Part shown: one piece after another, positions 43,336-51,522 of the stretch | How the letters are laid out: the number at the start of each line of letters is the position of its first letter | How positions within the stretch are numbered: position 1 is the first letter of the stretch | Assembly (NCBI GenBank): GCA_937929835.1 | Contig: CALFUU010000021.1 | Span: forward strand, 1-64,000 | Origin: an uncultured Saprospiraceae bacterium | Lineage (GTDB): Bacteria > Bacteroidota > Bacteroidia > Chitinophagales > Saprospiraceae | Reading direction: 5' to 3' | Length of the DNA stretch: 64,000 nucleotides | Position numbers and translations under genes: made by a program | Notes under the pieces: model-generated | The model's database searches: none | Seen by the model: the letters and a program-made list of their open reading frames with translations, nothing else | What the model was told of the DNA's origin: nothing

Positions 43336-45324
43336 GTGCATCGACTTATCCATATCAAAATAGTGCTTTGTTGTCTGTGTATGCAGTTGTCTACTGCAAT
43401 AATCAGTGCACAGGATAAGCCAAGCCCACAACCAGGAGAGGAGAATGAACAAAAAGAATCCTCAATTGTCAAAGTCAAAAATTCTGACAGCTTCATTTTT
43501 GAAAGAGTCGATGACGAGGATGTCACTTATTACTCAGGCAATGTCAAAGCCTTTCAAGACAGCATATTTATGTTTGCTGATTCCGCCAAGGTATTGGGAA
43601 TAGAGATGACTGCCGTCGGCGAGGTTGTCATCATTCAAGACACGACCAATGTGTTTACAGATTCTCTCTATTATAACTCGGATTCCAAGGTAGCACAGCT
43701 CCATGATAATGTTGTTGTAGAGACCAAGGGCAAGTCGCTTTTTACTGATAGACTAGACTACAATCTTGACACCAAATACGGAACGTTTAGGGATACAGCT
43801 ATTTTACAGAGGGAGACAATGGTCCTATCCAGTATCAGAGGTTATTATGATGTACAGAGGAGTAAGGCCCAGTTTGTAGATCAGGTCGTGATCAGAGATA
43901 CAGATTTCAATCTGACTGCCGATTCTCTAGATTATGATACCGATGTCGACAGAGCCTATTTTCTGGGTCCCACTTATATAATGCAAGGCAAGAAGCAGAT
44001 TTACTGTGAGTCAGGTTATTACGATATCGTCACCAAACAAGCTTTTTTCAGTAAAGATGCAGTGATCGTCGAGGGTTCCAAAGTGGCTTTTGCTGAGGAT
44101 ATATTTGTTTCTGAGGTAGACAGCACCGTAATTTTTAAGGGCAATGCAGAAGTCAGAGACTCCGTCAGTGTAGCCAAAGGTGATCTCATAGTCTTCAATG
44201 AATTGGCAGATGAGGTAGAGCTCGAGGGCGCCGCTTCTTATCAGAAAGAAGATCAGCTTATCGAAGGGGATTACATTTATTACAATACAGATACGGAAAG
44301 CTTTCTGTCCTATGGTGGAACCTCAGTCAGTGGAGAGCAGGGCGTGCTAAATGCAGATACGATCTCTTATGATAAGCTGGCAGATTTCGGAGTAGCGCAG
44401 GGGAATGCTATGTGGACAGATACTGTAGAGAATAGGGTTATCGTCGCCGATGAAATGCATTATCGAGATAGCAGTACCTATGTAAAGGCTATAGTGAAAG
44501 CCCAGCGGCCGCTTTTCTATCAGGTTGTAGAGGAGGACACTTTGTATGTAGCTGCGGATACACTATTGAGTGCTGAGCCCAATGACAGTCTGACTTATCT
44601 CAAAGCCATAGACGCTGTACAGATTTACAAACGTGACTTGCAGGCGGTTTGTGACTCAATGTACTACGGGAGCATTGATTCGACTTTTACGCTGTTTAGA
44701 TCTCCGGTATGTTGGTCCGATACGACGCAGTTCAGTGGAGATACTATAGATATAGTACTTAAGGAGGATAAAGTCAGCCAAATCGTAGCCAAGAAAAACG
44801 CTTTTATCATCACCAAGCACGCAACGGGGTACAGTGACCAGATAAAGGGTCGGTTTCTGCAGTCATTTTTGGACAGCAATCAGCTCAAGAAAATGAATGT
44901 GGTCGGCAATGCTGAGTCCCTTTATTTTATTAAAGATGAGGAACAGGCTTATGTCGGTAGCAACAAGACCCTGTGCAGCAAGATGACCTTTTACTTTACA
45001 GGGGAGGATTTGGATCATATCAAATTCTATACAGAACCGGAGTCGACAATGACACCGATGGACTTAATGACTACTGCTGACGAAAGACTAGATGGATACA
45101 ATTGGCAGATAAGTCGACGACCACTAGGTTTGTACCAGCTCCGACAACGAAGCCAGCTGGAGAGCCCTAGTCAAAAACAACAAGAAGGCCCTTCGGATAT
45201 CTTTGAAGAAGATGTGCTCAAAGCGCTAAGCACACCGCTGGACACAGATAAGTCTCAAGACCTCCCTAAGACAGAGGCAGCTTCCCCAGAAAATAGCATA
45301 ACTAAGCCACCCACTGGTGGTTAA
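43336..45324 (+). CDS. OstA-like/LptA-domain protein of lipopolysaccharide transport
   Basis: 662 residues from a GTG start with signal peptide (ending STAIISAQ). It is composed of successive short beta units of the OstA/LptA kind: GNVKAFQDSIFMFADSAKVLG, GEVVIIQDTTNVFTDSLYYN, DNVVVETKGKSLFTDRLDYN, GNAEVRDSVSVAKGD. These form the twisted beta-jellyroll groove that carries lipid A acyl chains across the periplasm. Bacteroidota have long OstA-like proteins of this size. The last 70 residues are Pro/Gln/Ser-rich and disordered. No C-terminal LptD barrel is present. It lies within a tight gene set. Confidence 0.88.
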   Translation: MHRLIHIKIVLCCLCMQLSTAIISAQDKPSPQPGEENEQKESSIVKVKNSDSFIFERVDDEDVTYYSGNVKAFQDSIFMFADSAKVLGIEMTAVGEVVIIQDTTNVFTDSLYYNSDSKVAQLHDNVVVETKGKSLFTDRLDYNLDTKYGTFRDTAILQRETMVLSSIRGYYDVQRSKAQFVDQVVIRDTDFNLTADSLDYDTDVDRAYFLGPTYIMQGKKQIYCESGYYDIVTKQAFFSKDAVIVEGSKVAFAEDIFVSEVDSTVIFKGNAEVRDSVSVAKGDLIVFNELADEVELEGAASYQKEDQLIEGDYIYYNTDTESFLSYGGTSVSGEQGVLNADTISYDKLADFGVAQGNAMWTDTVENRVIVADEMHYRDSSTYVKAIVKAQRPLFYQVVEEDTLYVAADTLLSAEPNDSLTYLKAIDAVQIYKRDLQAVCDSMYYGSIDSTFTLFRSPVCWSDTTQFSGDTIDIVLKEDKVSQIVAKKNAFIITKHATGYSDQIKGRFLQSFLDSNQLKKMNVVGNAESLYFIKDEEQAYVGSNKTLCSKMTFYFTGEDLDHIKFYTEPESTMTPMDLMTTADERLDGYNWQISRRPLGLYQLRQRSQLESPSQKQQEGPSDIFEEDVLKALSTPLDTDKSQDLPKTEAASPENSITKPPTGG

Positions 45325-45385
45325 GGCGTTTCTTACTGTTGACCCTAAGTTTGTAAGTTCGTGCCATCTTAATATTTTTGAAGTT

Positions 45386-46132
45386 ATGATGCGGGTTATA
45401 TTGTTATTGGTCTTTTTATTAAGTGCTTTCTGTAGTACAGGGCAGGAGAACACTACCTTCCAGGCAGCCAATAAAGCCTACAATGAAGGCAACTATACTG
45501 TAGCTATAACTACTTATAAGCAATTACTGACTGGAGGCGAGTCTTCTGAGTTGCATTATAATCTAGGTAATGCCTATTATAAAAACCAACAGCTAGGCGA
45601 AGCCATCCTCCATTTTGAAAAAGCCCTTAAGCTCAATCCTGGCGATAACAACATTATAGAAAATCTTGCCATTGCCAAGGAGGCAGTTGAGTTGGAAGTA
45701 CTCCAAGTGCCTACATTTTTTGTGTTGCGGATGTGGAGAGGTTTTCACGGGTTACTGTCATCAAGTGCTTGGGTCATTCTACAGATGCTATGGATAATAG
45801 GGCTATTGTATGGCCTTTACTTATGGACCCTATCTAGAGACGCGTCTACCAGAGTCCGAGGTCTAAAACTCATAGCCGTACTCTTACCTTTATTGCTCTT
45901 GAGTTACTTTGCGGGTCGTTCTGCGCATTATGGTGAGACAGCAGAGGACGATGGGGTAGTGTTGCGCAGTGCTCCGCTGGTCAACGAACCCTTGGATAAA
46001 TCAGAAACTTTAGAAGAATTAACACCAGGTGTAAAGGTTGAAATACTGGATCAGCTAGATGCTTGGTATAAAGTCAGCCTCGCTAATAAGGCTCAGGGCT
46101 GGGTCAAAAAGGATGCAGTCGGTATCATCTAG
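45386..46132 (+). CDS. TPR-SH3 membrane protein (BatE-like)
   Basis: 248 residues from the ATG at 45386, which starts a signal peptide (VILLLVFLLSAFCSTGQ). A longer frame from 45317 overlaps the upstream gene and has no signal. Two TPR units follow (about 22-95: AANKAYNEGNYTVAITTYKQLL, LHYNLGNAYYKNQQLGEAILHFEKALKLNP), then two transmembrane helices and a C-terminal SH3 domain (about 185-248: VVLRSAPLVNEP, VEILDQLDAWYKVSL, GWVKKDAVGII). This is the layout of BatE in the Bacteroidota aerotolerance operon, but no other bat gene is nearby, so the name is tentative. Confidence 0.85.
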   Translation: MMRVILLLVFLLSAFCSTGQENTTFQAANKAYNEGNYTVAITTYKQLLTGGESSELHYNLGNAYYKNQQLGEAILHFEKALKLNPGDNNIIENLAIAKEAVELEVLQVPTFFVLRMWRGFHGLLSSSAWVILQMLWIIGLLYGLYLWTLSRDASTRVRGLKLIAVLLPLLLLSYFAGRSAHYGETAEDDGVVLRSAPLVNEPLDKSETLEELTPGVKVEILDQLDAWYKVSLANKAQGWVKKDAVGII

Positions 46133-46184
46133 AGACTAACTAGCACTTATAAAAAAAGGTGAAGTGCTCTTCTGAGTAGAGGGC

Positions 46185-46217
46185 AAAAAGAAAAGGGCCA
46201 CCGTGTAGGTAGCCCTT
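46185..46217 (-). terminator. Terminator of the rplU-rpmA operon
   Basis: On the minus strand AAGGGCTACC pairs with GGTGGCCCTT around TACAC, followed by TTCTTTTT. It lies about 26 bases after the rpmA stop. Confidence 0.85.
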
Positions 46218-46242
46218 CTTGATATGTTGAATTTTGTCTTGA

Positions 46243-47013
46243 CTATTCTTCTTCGCCCTTGTTGACAACTTTTCCGCCGTCTAGCTCGTCTTGCAACTTT
46301 TCTAATTCATCCCATTTGCCATCGGCAGCCAATTGTGCTTGCTGTGGCCAAGTGGCTGGGCTGTGCATTTTGAATCTAGGACCAGCTGCCGTCAAGATTT
46401 CTTGAAGCTTGTCCGTAGAAGTTGCTGCTAATCCTGCAAAGGTTGTGATTCCTGCTGCATTTAAGTGCTCAGCGATCTTTGGACCTATGCCTTCTATTTT
46501 GTTGAGTTTGTCAGGCTTGCCGCCTGTCTTTGCAGCTCCAGCTCCTGCCGCAGCTCCAGCAGCGCTTGCTTTTTCTGCAGCTTCTTTAGCCTTCATAGCC
46601 TCATACTCTTCCATAGACATTCTGTGTACAGTCGTCTTAGTTGTTGTTTCTGTAGAAGATGAAGTTGCTGCTGACGGACTAGCCGCTGCAGCCTTAGCTT
46701 TAGGTTTTGCTTCTGATTTTCTTGCCTTAGGAGACTTGACTGCTGCACCTCCATCAGAATCCAATGGAATGATGTGTACAAAAGTCTTTCCGCCTCTTCT
46801 CTTAGTGAAGCTCACGGTCCCTTCTATTTTGGCATGCAGGGTATGGTCCCTACCCATATATACATTTTCGCCAGGGTGGTATTTTGTACCACGCTGTCTA
46901 ACGATAATATTTCCTGCTTTGGCGTATTGACTTCCGAAGAGTTTTACACCGAGGTATTTCGGATTTGAATCACGGCCATTATCCGTACTACCTACACCTT
47001 TTTTGTGTGCCAT
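46243..47013 (-). CDS. rpmA: Ribosomal protein L27 fused to a C-terminal HhH module
   Basis: 256 residues, three times the usual L27 length. Residues 1-90 are normal bL27 ([69 protein letters not shown]). The N-terminus has no cleavable extension. Residues 92-165 are an Ala/Lys/Ser/Thr linker with a helical patch ([18 protein letters not shown]). Residues 168-247 are the HhH module ([15 protein letters not shown]...[33 protein letters not shown]), the same one found in the two VIKEV-type fibre proteins, plus an acidic tail. L27 sits at the peptidyl-transferase centre, with its C-terminus near the subunit surface, so the module could project from the ribosome. It follows rplU by 33 bases. Confidence 0.93.
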   Translation of the reverse strand: MAHKKGVGSTDNGRDSNPKYLGVKLFGSQYAKAGNIIVRQRGTKYHPGENVYMGRDHTLHAKIEGTVSFTKRRGGKTFVHIIPLDSDGGAAVKSPKARKSEAKPKAKAAAASPSAATSSSTETTTKTTVHRMSMEEYEAMKAKEAAEKASAAGAAAGAGAAKTGGKPDKLNKIEGIGPKIAEHLNAAGITTFAGLAATSTDKLQEILTAAGPRFKMHSPATWPQQAQLAADGKWDELEKLQDELDGGKVVNKGEEE

Positions 47014-47046
47014 TTTAGTTTACTTTCTGGGTGAATGTAAGACAGC

Positions 47047-47352
47047 TTATGCTATGCTGTCGATTTTGATTTTAGAGAAAGACTGTCTGTGTCCATTTTT
47101 GACTCTGTAGCCTTTTCTTCTCTTTTTCTTAAAGACAATTACTTTGTCTCCTTTGAGGTGAGAGAGGACTGTAGCTTTTACACTACCCGCAACAGTAGGT
47201 GTCCCTACAGTGGCAGAACCGCCTCCTCCAGTCATAAGCACTTTGTCGAAGCTTACAGAAGCTCCTTCGTCAGCATCGAGTCTATGAACAAAGATCTCTT
47301 GCCCTTGCTCTACTTTGAACTGCTGACCTGCTATTTCTACTATCGCGAACAT
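47047..47352 (-). CDS. rplU: 50S ribosomal protein L21
   Basis: 101 residues, the standard length. MFAIVEIAGQQFKVEQGQEI, the central VLMTGGGGSATVGTPTVAGSVKA and the C-terminal signature KVIVFKKKRRKGYRVKNGHRQ are diagnostic of bL21, which binds 23S rRNA. It is first in the conserved rplU-rpmA pair and is preceded by a consensus promoter. Unlike L27 here it has no extra domain. Confidence 0.96.
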   Translation of the reverse strand: MFAIVEIAGQQFKVEQGQEIFVHRLDADEGASVSFDKVLMTGGGGSATVGTPTVAGSVKATVLSHLKGDKVIVFKKKRRKGYRVKNGHRQSFSKIKIDSIA

Positions 47353-47383
47353 GTTTCTTATTTAGTTTTCTCCAAAAGGATTG

Positions 47384-47414
47384 CAAAGATATGTTTTTTG
47401 AAAGGTATTTCCAA
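47384..47414 (-). promoter_or_regulatory. Bacteroidota-type promoter of rplU-rpmA
   Basis: On the minus strand TTGG (47414-47411) is followed after 19 bases by TATCTTTG (47391-47384), a perfect TAnnTTTG -7 element at the usual spacing. It lies 31 bases before the rplU ATG. Confidence 0.65.
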
Positions 47415-47472
47415 TACTTACGACCTCCTAGATAAAACTACTTAAACAATTGATATTCAATAGATTATGTAG

Positions 47473-48723
47473 TTAGGGGCTTAGGTAATCCTTTAATTTT
47501 ATCTTTTTGACAAGTTTTTTACCGTCTCTAGTGACCACTATTCTCACTTTTTTACCCACCCTTTTACTGAGTTTATCCCCTAGTGAGCTCATACTCAGCT
47601 GATTGGCCCCCCAGATGCCTATACGCTCGATGATATCCCCTTTTTGGAATCCAGCTTCCTTGGCTGGACTCCTCTCAAATACTGCATTAACTACAAATTC
47701 TCTCAAATTTCGCCCCGAAGCAAAAATCTGTAATCCACTCAGGTCGTGCGGCCAGTCGTCGTCAAACCGCTCATTGGTTTTGAGGTAGGCGACACAGTTG
47801 AGATAATCGATTATGACATCAAATCTACTCAGTAGCGGGTTGCCTATCAGTCCTAGACGCTCTGCATAGATGTCTGGATCTAGATCTTCTTCGATGTCTT
47901 GAAAGTAAGCCACCATATTGTTGAAGAAAAAGACTTCACTCAATTCTACTTTGGGTAATCTGCCGATATAGCCCATAATGTCACCACCTATCCCTTTGCC
48001 TAGAGCCGCTCTAATATGGGCAGGCGGTAGGTTAAGTGTACTATCCGCATGCGAAAAGAGGAGTAGTCCTAGCGCCGAGCCTGTATCCATTAAAACTTTA
48101 AGATCAATCGCTTTTTCATTATGATCTCGATAGGTCAAGTAGATATAGGGTTTGTGGTTCTCAAGCGTTACGGGATAGCTTTGATAGTTGAGATCGTGGG
48201 CAAATTGAGGTGCTGATTTTGATTTATAGATCGTCAACTCTTCTTTGATATAGTCTATCTCTATCGTTTGTCCCCAAAAAGCCCGCCCGCCCAGTATACC
48301 ATCTATAGGTAGCCCGGTCAATTGATCGAGAGCAAGGATATCCTCTTTGAGCACGATAAGATCATTGGAAAAAGCAACACCTTTCTCTAGTTTTACCTTA
48401 TTAGATCTACAGATGGAGGCCTCTACAACTTGTTCTAGATCACTGCCTACCAGCTTAATGTCTTTAGATACAGTAAGGTCGTATTTGTCTATCGCAGAGT
48501 ACTTAAATAGTATGATGTTTTCTGCACCGGTGTCGAGGATAAGATTTAGTTGGTCTTTTCCATTTAGCGTGACCTCTAGGATAATAAAGCCTTGCTTGTA
48601 CTCGAAAGGAACGGTGATCTGGTCTTCCTTTCCGATAAAGTTAAATTGATAGTTAGACTCTTGCGCAGTGGCAGAAAAGTAGAACAATGATAAAATGGCT
48701 ATGATCAACGGTCGCATCATCAA
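47473..48723 (-). CDS. Exported retropepsin-like aspartyl protease with PDZ domain
   Basis: 416 residues with signal peptide (PLIIAILSLFYFSATAQ). Two aspartyl protease lobes carry the catalytic triplets: LILDTGAENIILF (about 60-72) and VLMDTGSALGLLLF (about 208-221), giving a bilobed single-chain enzyme. A PDZ domain closes the protein (about 320-405; VNAVFERSPAKEAGFQKGDIIERIGI, VTRDGKKLVKKI). This architecture is common in Bacteroidota and presumably cleaves periplasmic or imported peptides. It stands alone. Confidence 0.88.
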   Translation of the reverse strand: MMMRPLIIAILSLFYFSATAQESNYQFNFIGKEDQITVPFEYKQGFIILEVTLNGKDQLNLILDTGAENIILFKYSAIDKYDLTVSKDIKLVGSDLEQVVEASICRSNKVKLEKGVAFSNDLIVLKEDILALDQLTGLPIDGILGGRAFWGQTIEIDYIKEELTIYKSKSAPQFAHDLNYQSYPVTLENHKPYIYLTYRDHNEKAIDLKVLMDTGSALGLLLFSHADSTLNLPPAHIRAALGKGIGGDIMGYIGRLPKVELSEVFFFNNMVAYFQDIEEDLDPDIYAERLGLIGNPLLSRFDVIIDYLNCVAYLKTNERFDDDWPHDLSGLQIFASGRNLREFVVNAVFERSPAKEAGFQKGDIIERIGIWGANQLSMSSLGDKLSKRVGKKVRIVVTRDGKKLVKKIKLKDYLSP

Positions 48724-49078
48724 GTAGTCAATTTAGTAAATTCTATACTGAATCGCTAGCGAACTATCATAACATAGGTATGTGGCCGACAGGGATTCAT
48801 TTTCCTTTGGTGAGTTAGAAGGTAGCGGAGCCAGCAGATAGTATCATTTGACAGCGGACACCCCCTTTAATCCCGCCCATTCAATCCCATGAAGGGGAAT
48901 CCGCCCGCGATGGCATTCAATAACCTTGGAAATTTAATGCGGGCAGCGGTTCTTTACATTCGACTCTTTTTTGTTAAGCTCAGTGTAGGCCTTATAAGTT
49001 TAGGACTTTCTAAAAGGGAGCTATATAAAAAAATGGTTACGGTAGTGGCAAGGAGCCAGATCTAGCATTCTAAGTTTT
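48724..49078. other. Gene-free region with GC-rich inverted and near-repeat blocks
   Basis: About 355 bases without a credible frame. Between roughly 48860 and 48960 there is a locally GC-rich patch. ACCCCCTTT and GAAGGGGAAT form an inverted pair (48861-48900), CCGCCC occurs twice, GCGGGC once, and CATTCAAT twice. This differs from its AT-rich surroundings and may be the remnant of a small mobile or REP-type element. Confidence 0.3.
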
Positions 49079-49666
49079 CTACTCCACAAAGACTTCGTAA
49101 AGTGCTACAATCAACCCAGGCACTGCGTGGGCTGCGACACTATCTTCTTTGGTGTAGGTCTGTATGCGTTGGTACTTTCCATTCACTAGGACAAACTGTT
49201 CTAGCAATTCCTCTCGTGGCATAACCACCCAATACTCTTGCACGCCAGCCTCTTCGTAGATGTCATACTTGAGTTGGATGTCTTTTTTGCGGGTGTGGGG
49301 TGAGAGGATTTCCACAACTAGAGTGGGTGGGCCAAAGGCGGCTTGTTCTTTTATGATTCCTAAGTCACAGATCACACAAATGTCAGGCTGTACGACCGTA
49401 TGCTCTTTTCCGTTGTTTCTGTTTTCGATGGGCAGTACTATATCTGTTGGAGCCACAAAAACTTTGCAAGATGTTTTCTTCAAGTCAAATGTCAATAGAG
49501 AAGACAAGTTGTTGGATACGCTTTGATGTCTCATACTCGGCGCGGGTGTCATCTTAAAGATCTTCCCTCTGATGAGCTCCACCATATAATCAAAGTCAAA
49601 CTTGAGGTAGTCTGAGTAGGTATAGACTTTATCGTAAGTTGCTGTGGGTTCCTTGACCTCTTTCAT
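49079..49666 (-). CDS. Uma2-family (DUF820) putative PD-(D/E)XK nuclease
   Basis: 195 residues from the ATG at 49666. A TTG 21 bases upstream adds only MFRIFIN. The Uma2 fold is clear: ELIRGKIFKMTPAPSMRHQSVSNNL, APTDIVLP, VQPDICVICD (catalytic Asp), PTLVVEILSPHTRKKD (catalytic Glu and nearby Lys), YEEAGVQEYWVV. These restriction-endonuclease-like proteins are widespread and often mobile, and their role is unknown. It sits alone beside the GC-rich patch, which fits an acquired gene. Confidence 0.88.
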   Translation of the reverse strand: MKEVKEPTATYDKVYTYSDYLKFDFDYMVELIRGKIFKMTPAPSMRHQSVSNNLSSLLTFDLKKTSCKVFVAPTDIVLPIENRNNGKEHTVVQPDICVICDLGIIKEQAAFGPPTLVVEILSPHTRKKDIQLKYDIYEEAGVQEYWVVMPREELLEQFVLVNGKYQRIQTYTKEDSVAAHAVPGLIVALYEVFVE

Positions 49667-49764
49667 ATTTATAAAGATACGAAACAAATGACATTCTTAT
49701 AGACTATGAGGACAAGAGCGGGACAGTTGCCAAGTGAAAATTATAATAACAAACTAGCCTGAAT

Positions 49765-49803
49765 GAAAAAAGAGGCTACCTCTTACGAGACAGCCCCTCT
49801 TTG
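49765..49803 (-). terminator. Terminator of the DUF937-OmpA gene
   Basis: On the minus strand AAAGAGGGGCTGTCTC pairs with GAGGTAGCCTCTTTT (with mismatches) and runs into a T tract. It lies about 22 bases after the stop codon. Confidence 0.75.
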
Positions 49804-49824
49804 AATTTTTCTGGTCTAAGAAAA

Positions 49825-51309
49825 TTATTTCATTATAACCATTTCTATTCTTCTGTTTTGTGCTCTTCCTTCAGCACTGCCGTTATCAGCAACTGGGTTA
49901 GCAGCTCCAAAACCTTTAGTGTTCACTCTTGCAGCATCAATGCCTTTAGCCATTAGTCTCGCTTTTACAGCATTCGCTCTTGCTTGAGATAACTGTACGT
50001 TAGCATCTGCATTTCCTGTGTTATCTGTGTAGCCTTCTACATTTACTTTTACACCAGGATAGGCTTTAAGGATTGCCGCCATATTATCAACTTCTACAGC
50101 AGTAGCACCATCAATGTTGGCAGATCCTGTAGCGAAAGTTAAGTTCTTAAAAGTAAATCTTCCGTCTCCTTTGAACCCTCCATCGATAAATTTCATCATT
50201 TCTGATCCAGCAGATCCAGCACCAAACTTGATTTTATCTAGAGCGCCTTTTGCAGCCTCATCGATTTTACCAAACATACCACCGACAGCACCTGCAGCAC
50301 CTTTCATAGCATCTCCAGCGGCACCTGCAGCATCTCCTGCCATATCAGCAGCACCCTTGGCAGCATCTCCTGCCATGTCAGCAGCACCTTTAGCAGCATC
50401 TCCTGCCATGTCAGCAGTTTTAGCAACAGCGCCTTTAGCAGCATCTGCAGCACCACCTAGACCTGGACCTATTCCAAACCACCCAGCAACACCTATAAGG
50501 ATTGCAAGAGGAATTAACCATCTCAATATAGAGCCGCCTGTCTTGACAGCAGCTCCACCTACATCGCCAGCCATATTAGCAGCACTTCCGGCTACATTGC
50601 CTACACCTCCGACAAGCTTCTTGCCAGCGTCAGCAGCTCCACCTACAACTTTTCCAGCTGCATCTGTAGCTCCACCTACAACTTTTCCAGCAGCACCAGT
50701 CGCACCACCTACAATTTTCTTACCTGCATCCATACCATCGCTAGCTAGACCAGAAACGGCACTTGCGCCTTTTCCTAAGAACCCTGCTCCTAGAGAAGAA
50801 AGCAATCCTTGTGGCATAGAAGATTTGATATGACCCTTCTGCTCACCTAAGAATTTTCCAAAGCCAACTGCATCAAGCGCTTTGTTTTTGATCTGTCTTC
50901 CGACCATAGACATCAAGAATGGCGCAGCCATCTTAATTAATGATGAAGCAGCAGATCCTTTAAGACCACTGAAGCCTGCAATCTTGTCTATAAGGCCTCC
51001 CGTAGAGTTGCCTAATAATAGATTAAGAACTCCAGAACCGCCATTCATTATCTTAGCGACATTTCCTGCTCCACCTCCGAAGAGACCACCTATGTCATCA
51101 AGAATGCTAGCATCCTGGCCTTTAGCCATGTCAAATAGCTTACCTAGACCATTACTGTCCTCAGCAGTATCCGCCATTTTACCTAGTAGAACTGGAAAAA
51201 TTCCGTCTAGTGCTTTTCCCACGCTAGACTCAGATTCTCCTAGAAACTTCGCTGCTTGAGAGCCTAAGGAGCCAGTTACCTGGTCCTTAACCATATCCAA
51301 TAAATTCAT
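49825..51309 (-). CDS. DUF937 / LEA-like repeat / OmpA-domain membrane protein
   Basis: 494 residues. Residues 1-150 are a DUF937 domain (MNLLDMVKDQVTGSLGSQAA, LLGKMADTAEDSNGLGKLF). Residues 190-260 hold Gly/Ala-rich repeats (GKVVGGATDAAGKVVGGAAD). A transmembrane helix follows (about 262-282; LRWLIPLAILIGVAGWFGI), then LEA-like repeats of about 11 residues (DMAGDAAKGAA, four copies, about 295-335), and a canonical OmpA domain (about 385-494; LTFATGSANIDG, EGYTDNTGNADANVQLSQARANAVKARL, NRRIEMVIMK). The topology suggests cytoplasmic DUF937, one membrane pass and a wall-binding OmpA end. It is a stand-alone gene. Confidence 0.88.
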   Translation of the reverse strand: MNLLDMVKDQVTGSLGSQAAKFLGESESSVGKALDGIFPVLLGKMADTAEDSNGLGKLFDMAKGQDASILDDIGGLFGGGAGNVAKIMNGGSGVLNLLLGNSTGGLIDKIAGFSGLKGSAASSLIKMAAPFLMSMVGRQIKNKALDAVGFGKFLGEQKGHIKSSMPQGLLSSLGAGFLGKGASAVSGLASDGMDAGKKIVGGATGAAGKVVGGATDAAGKVVGGAADAGKKLVGGVGNVAGSAANMAGDVGGAAVKTGGSILRWLIPLAILIGVAGWFGIGPGLGGAADAAKGAVAKTADMAGDAAKGAADMAGDAAKGAADMAGDAAGAAGDAMKGAAGAVGGMFGKIDEAAKGALDKIKFGAGSAGSEMMKFIDGGFKGDGRFTFKNLTFATGSANIDGATAVEVDNMAAILKAYPGVKVNVEGYTDNTGNADANVQLSQARANAVKARLMAKGIDAARVNTKGFGAANPVADNGSAEGRAQNRRIEMVIMK

Positions 51310-51522
51310 TTTAAGTTATTTAGATTAGAAATTAGATTCAATTTAGTTCCATAAAAAAGGAATGATAGAAATCAGTTTGGGGGTGCTAATCTGTGCTTTG
51401 GGAGAAATAACTGTGCCAAAGATACTTTTTTCTCGCCCAAACTAGTACAATCTAACTAAGGTGTTAGAGACTGTTAATAGTTCAATTAACTTCAATTATT
51501 ATTTCATAACAGACATAATTTT

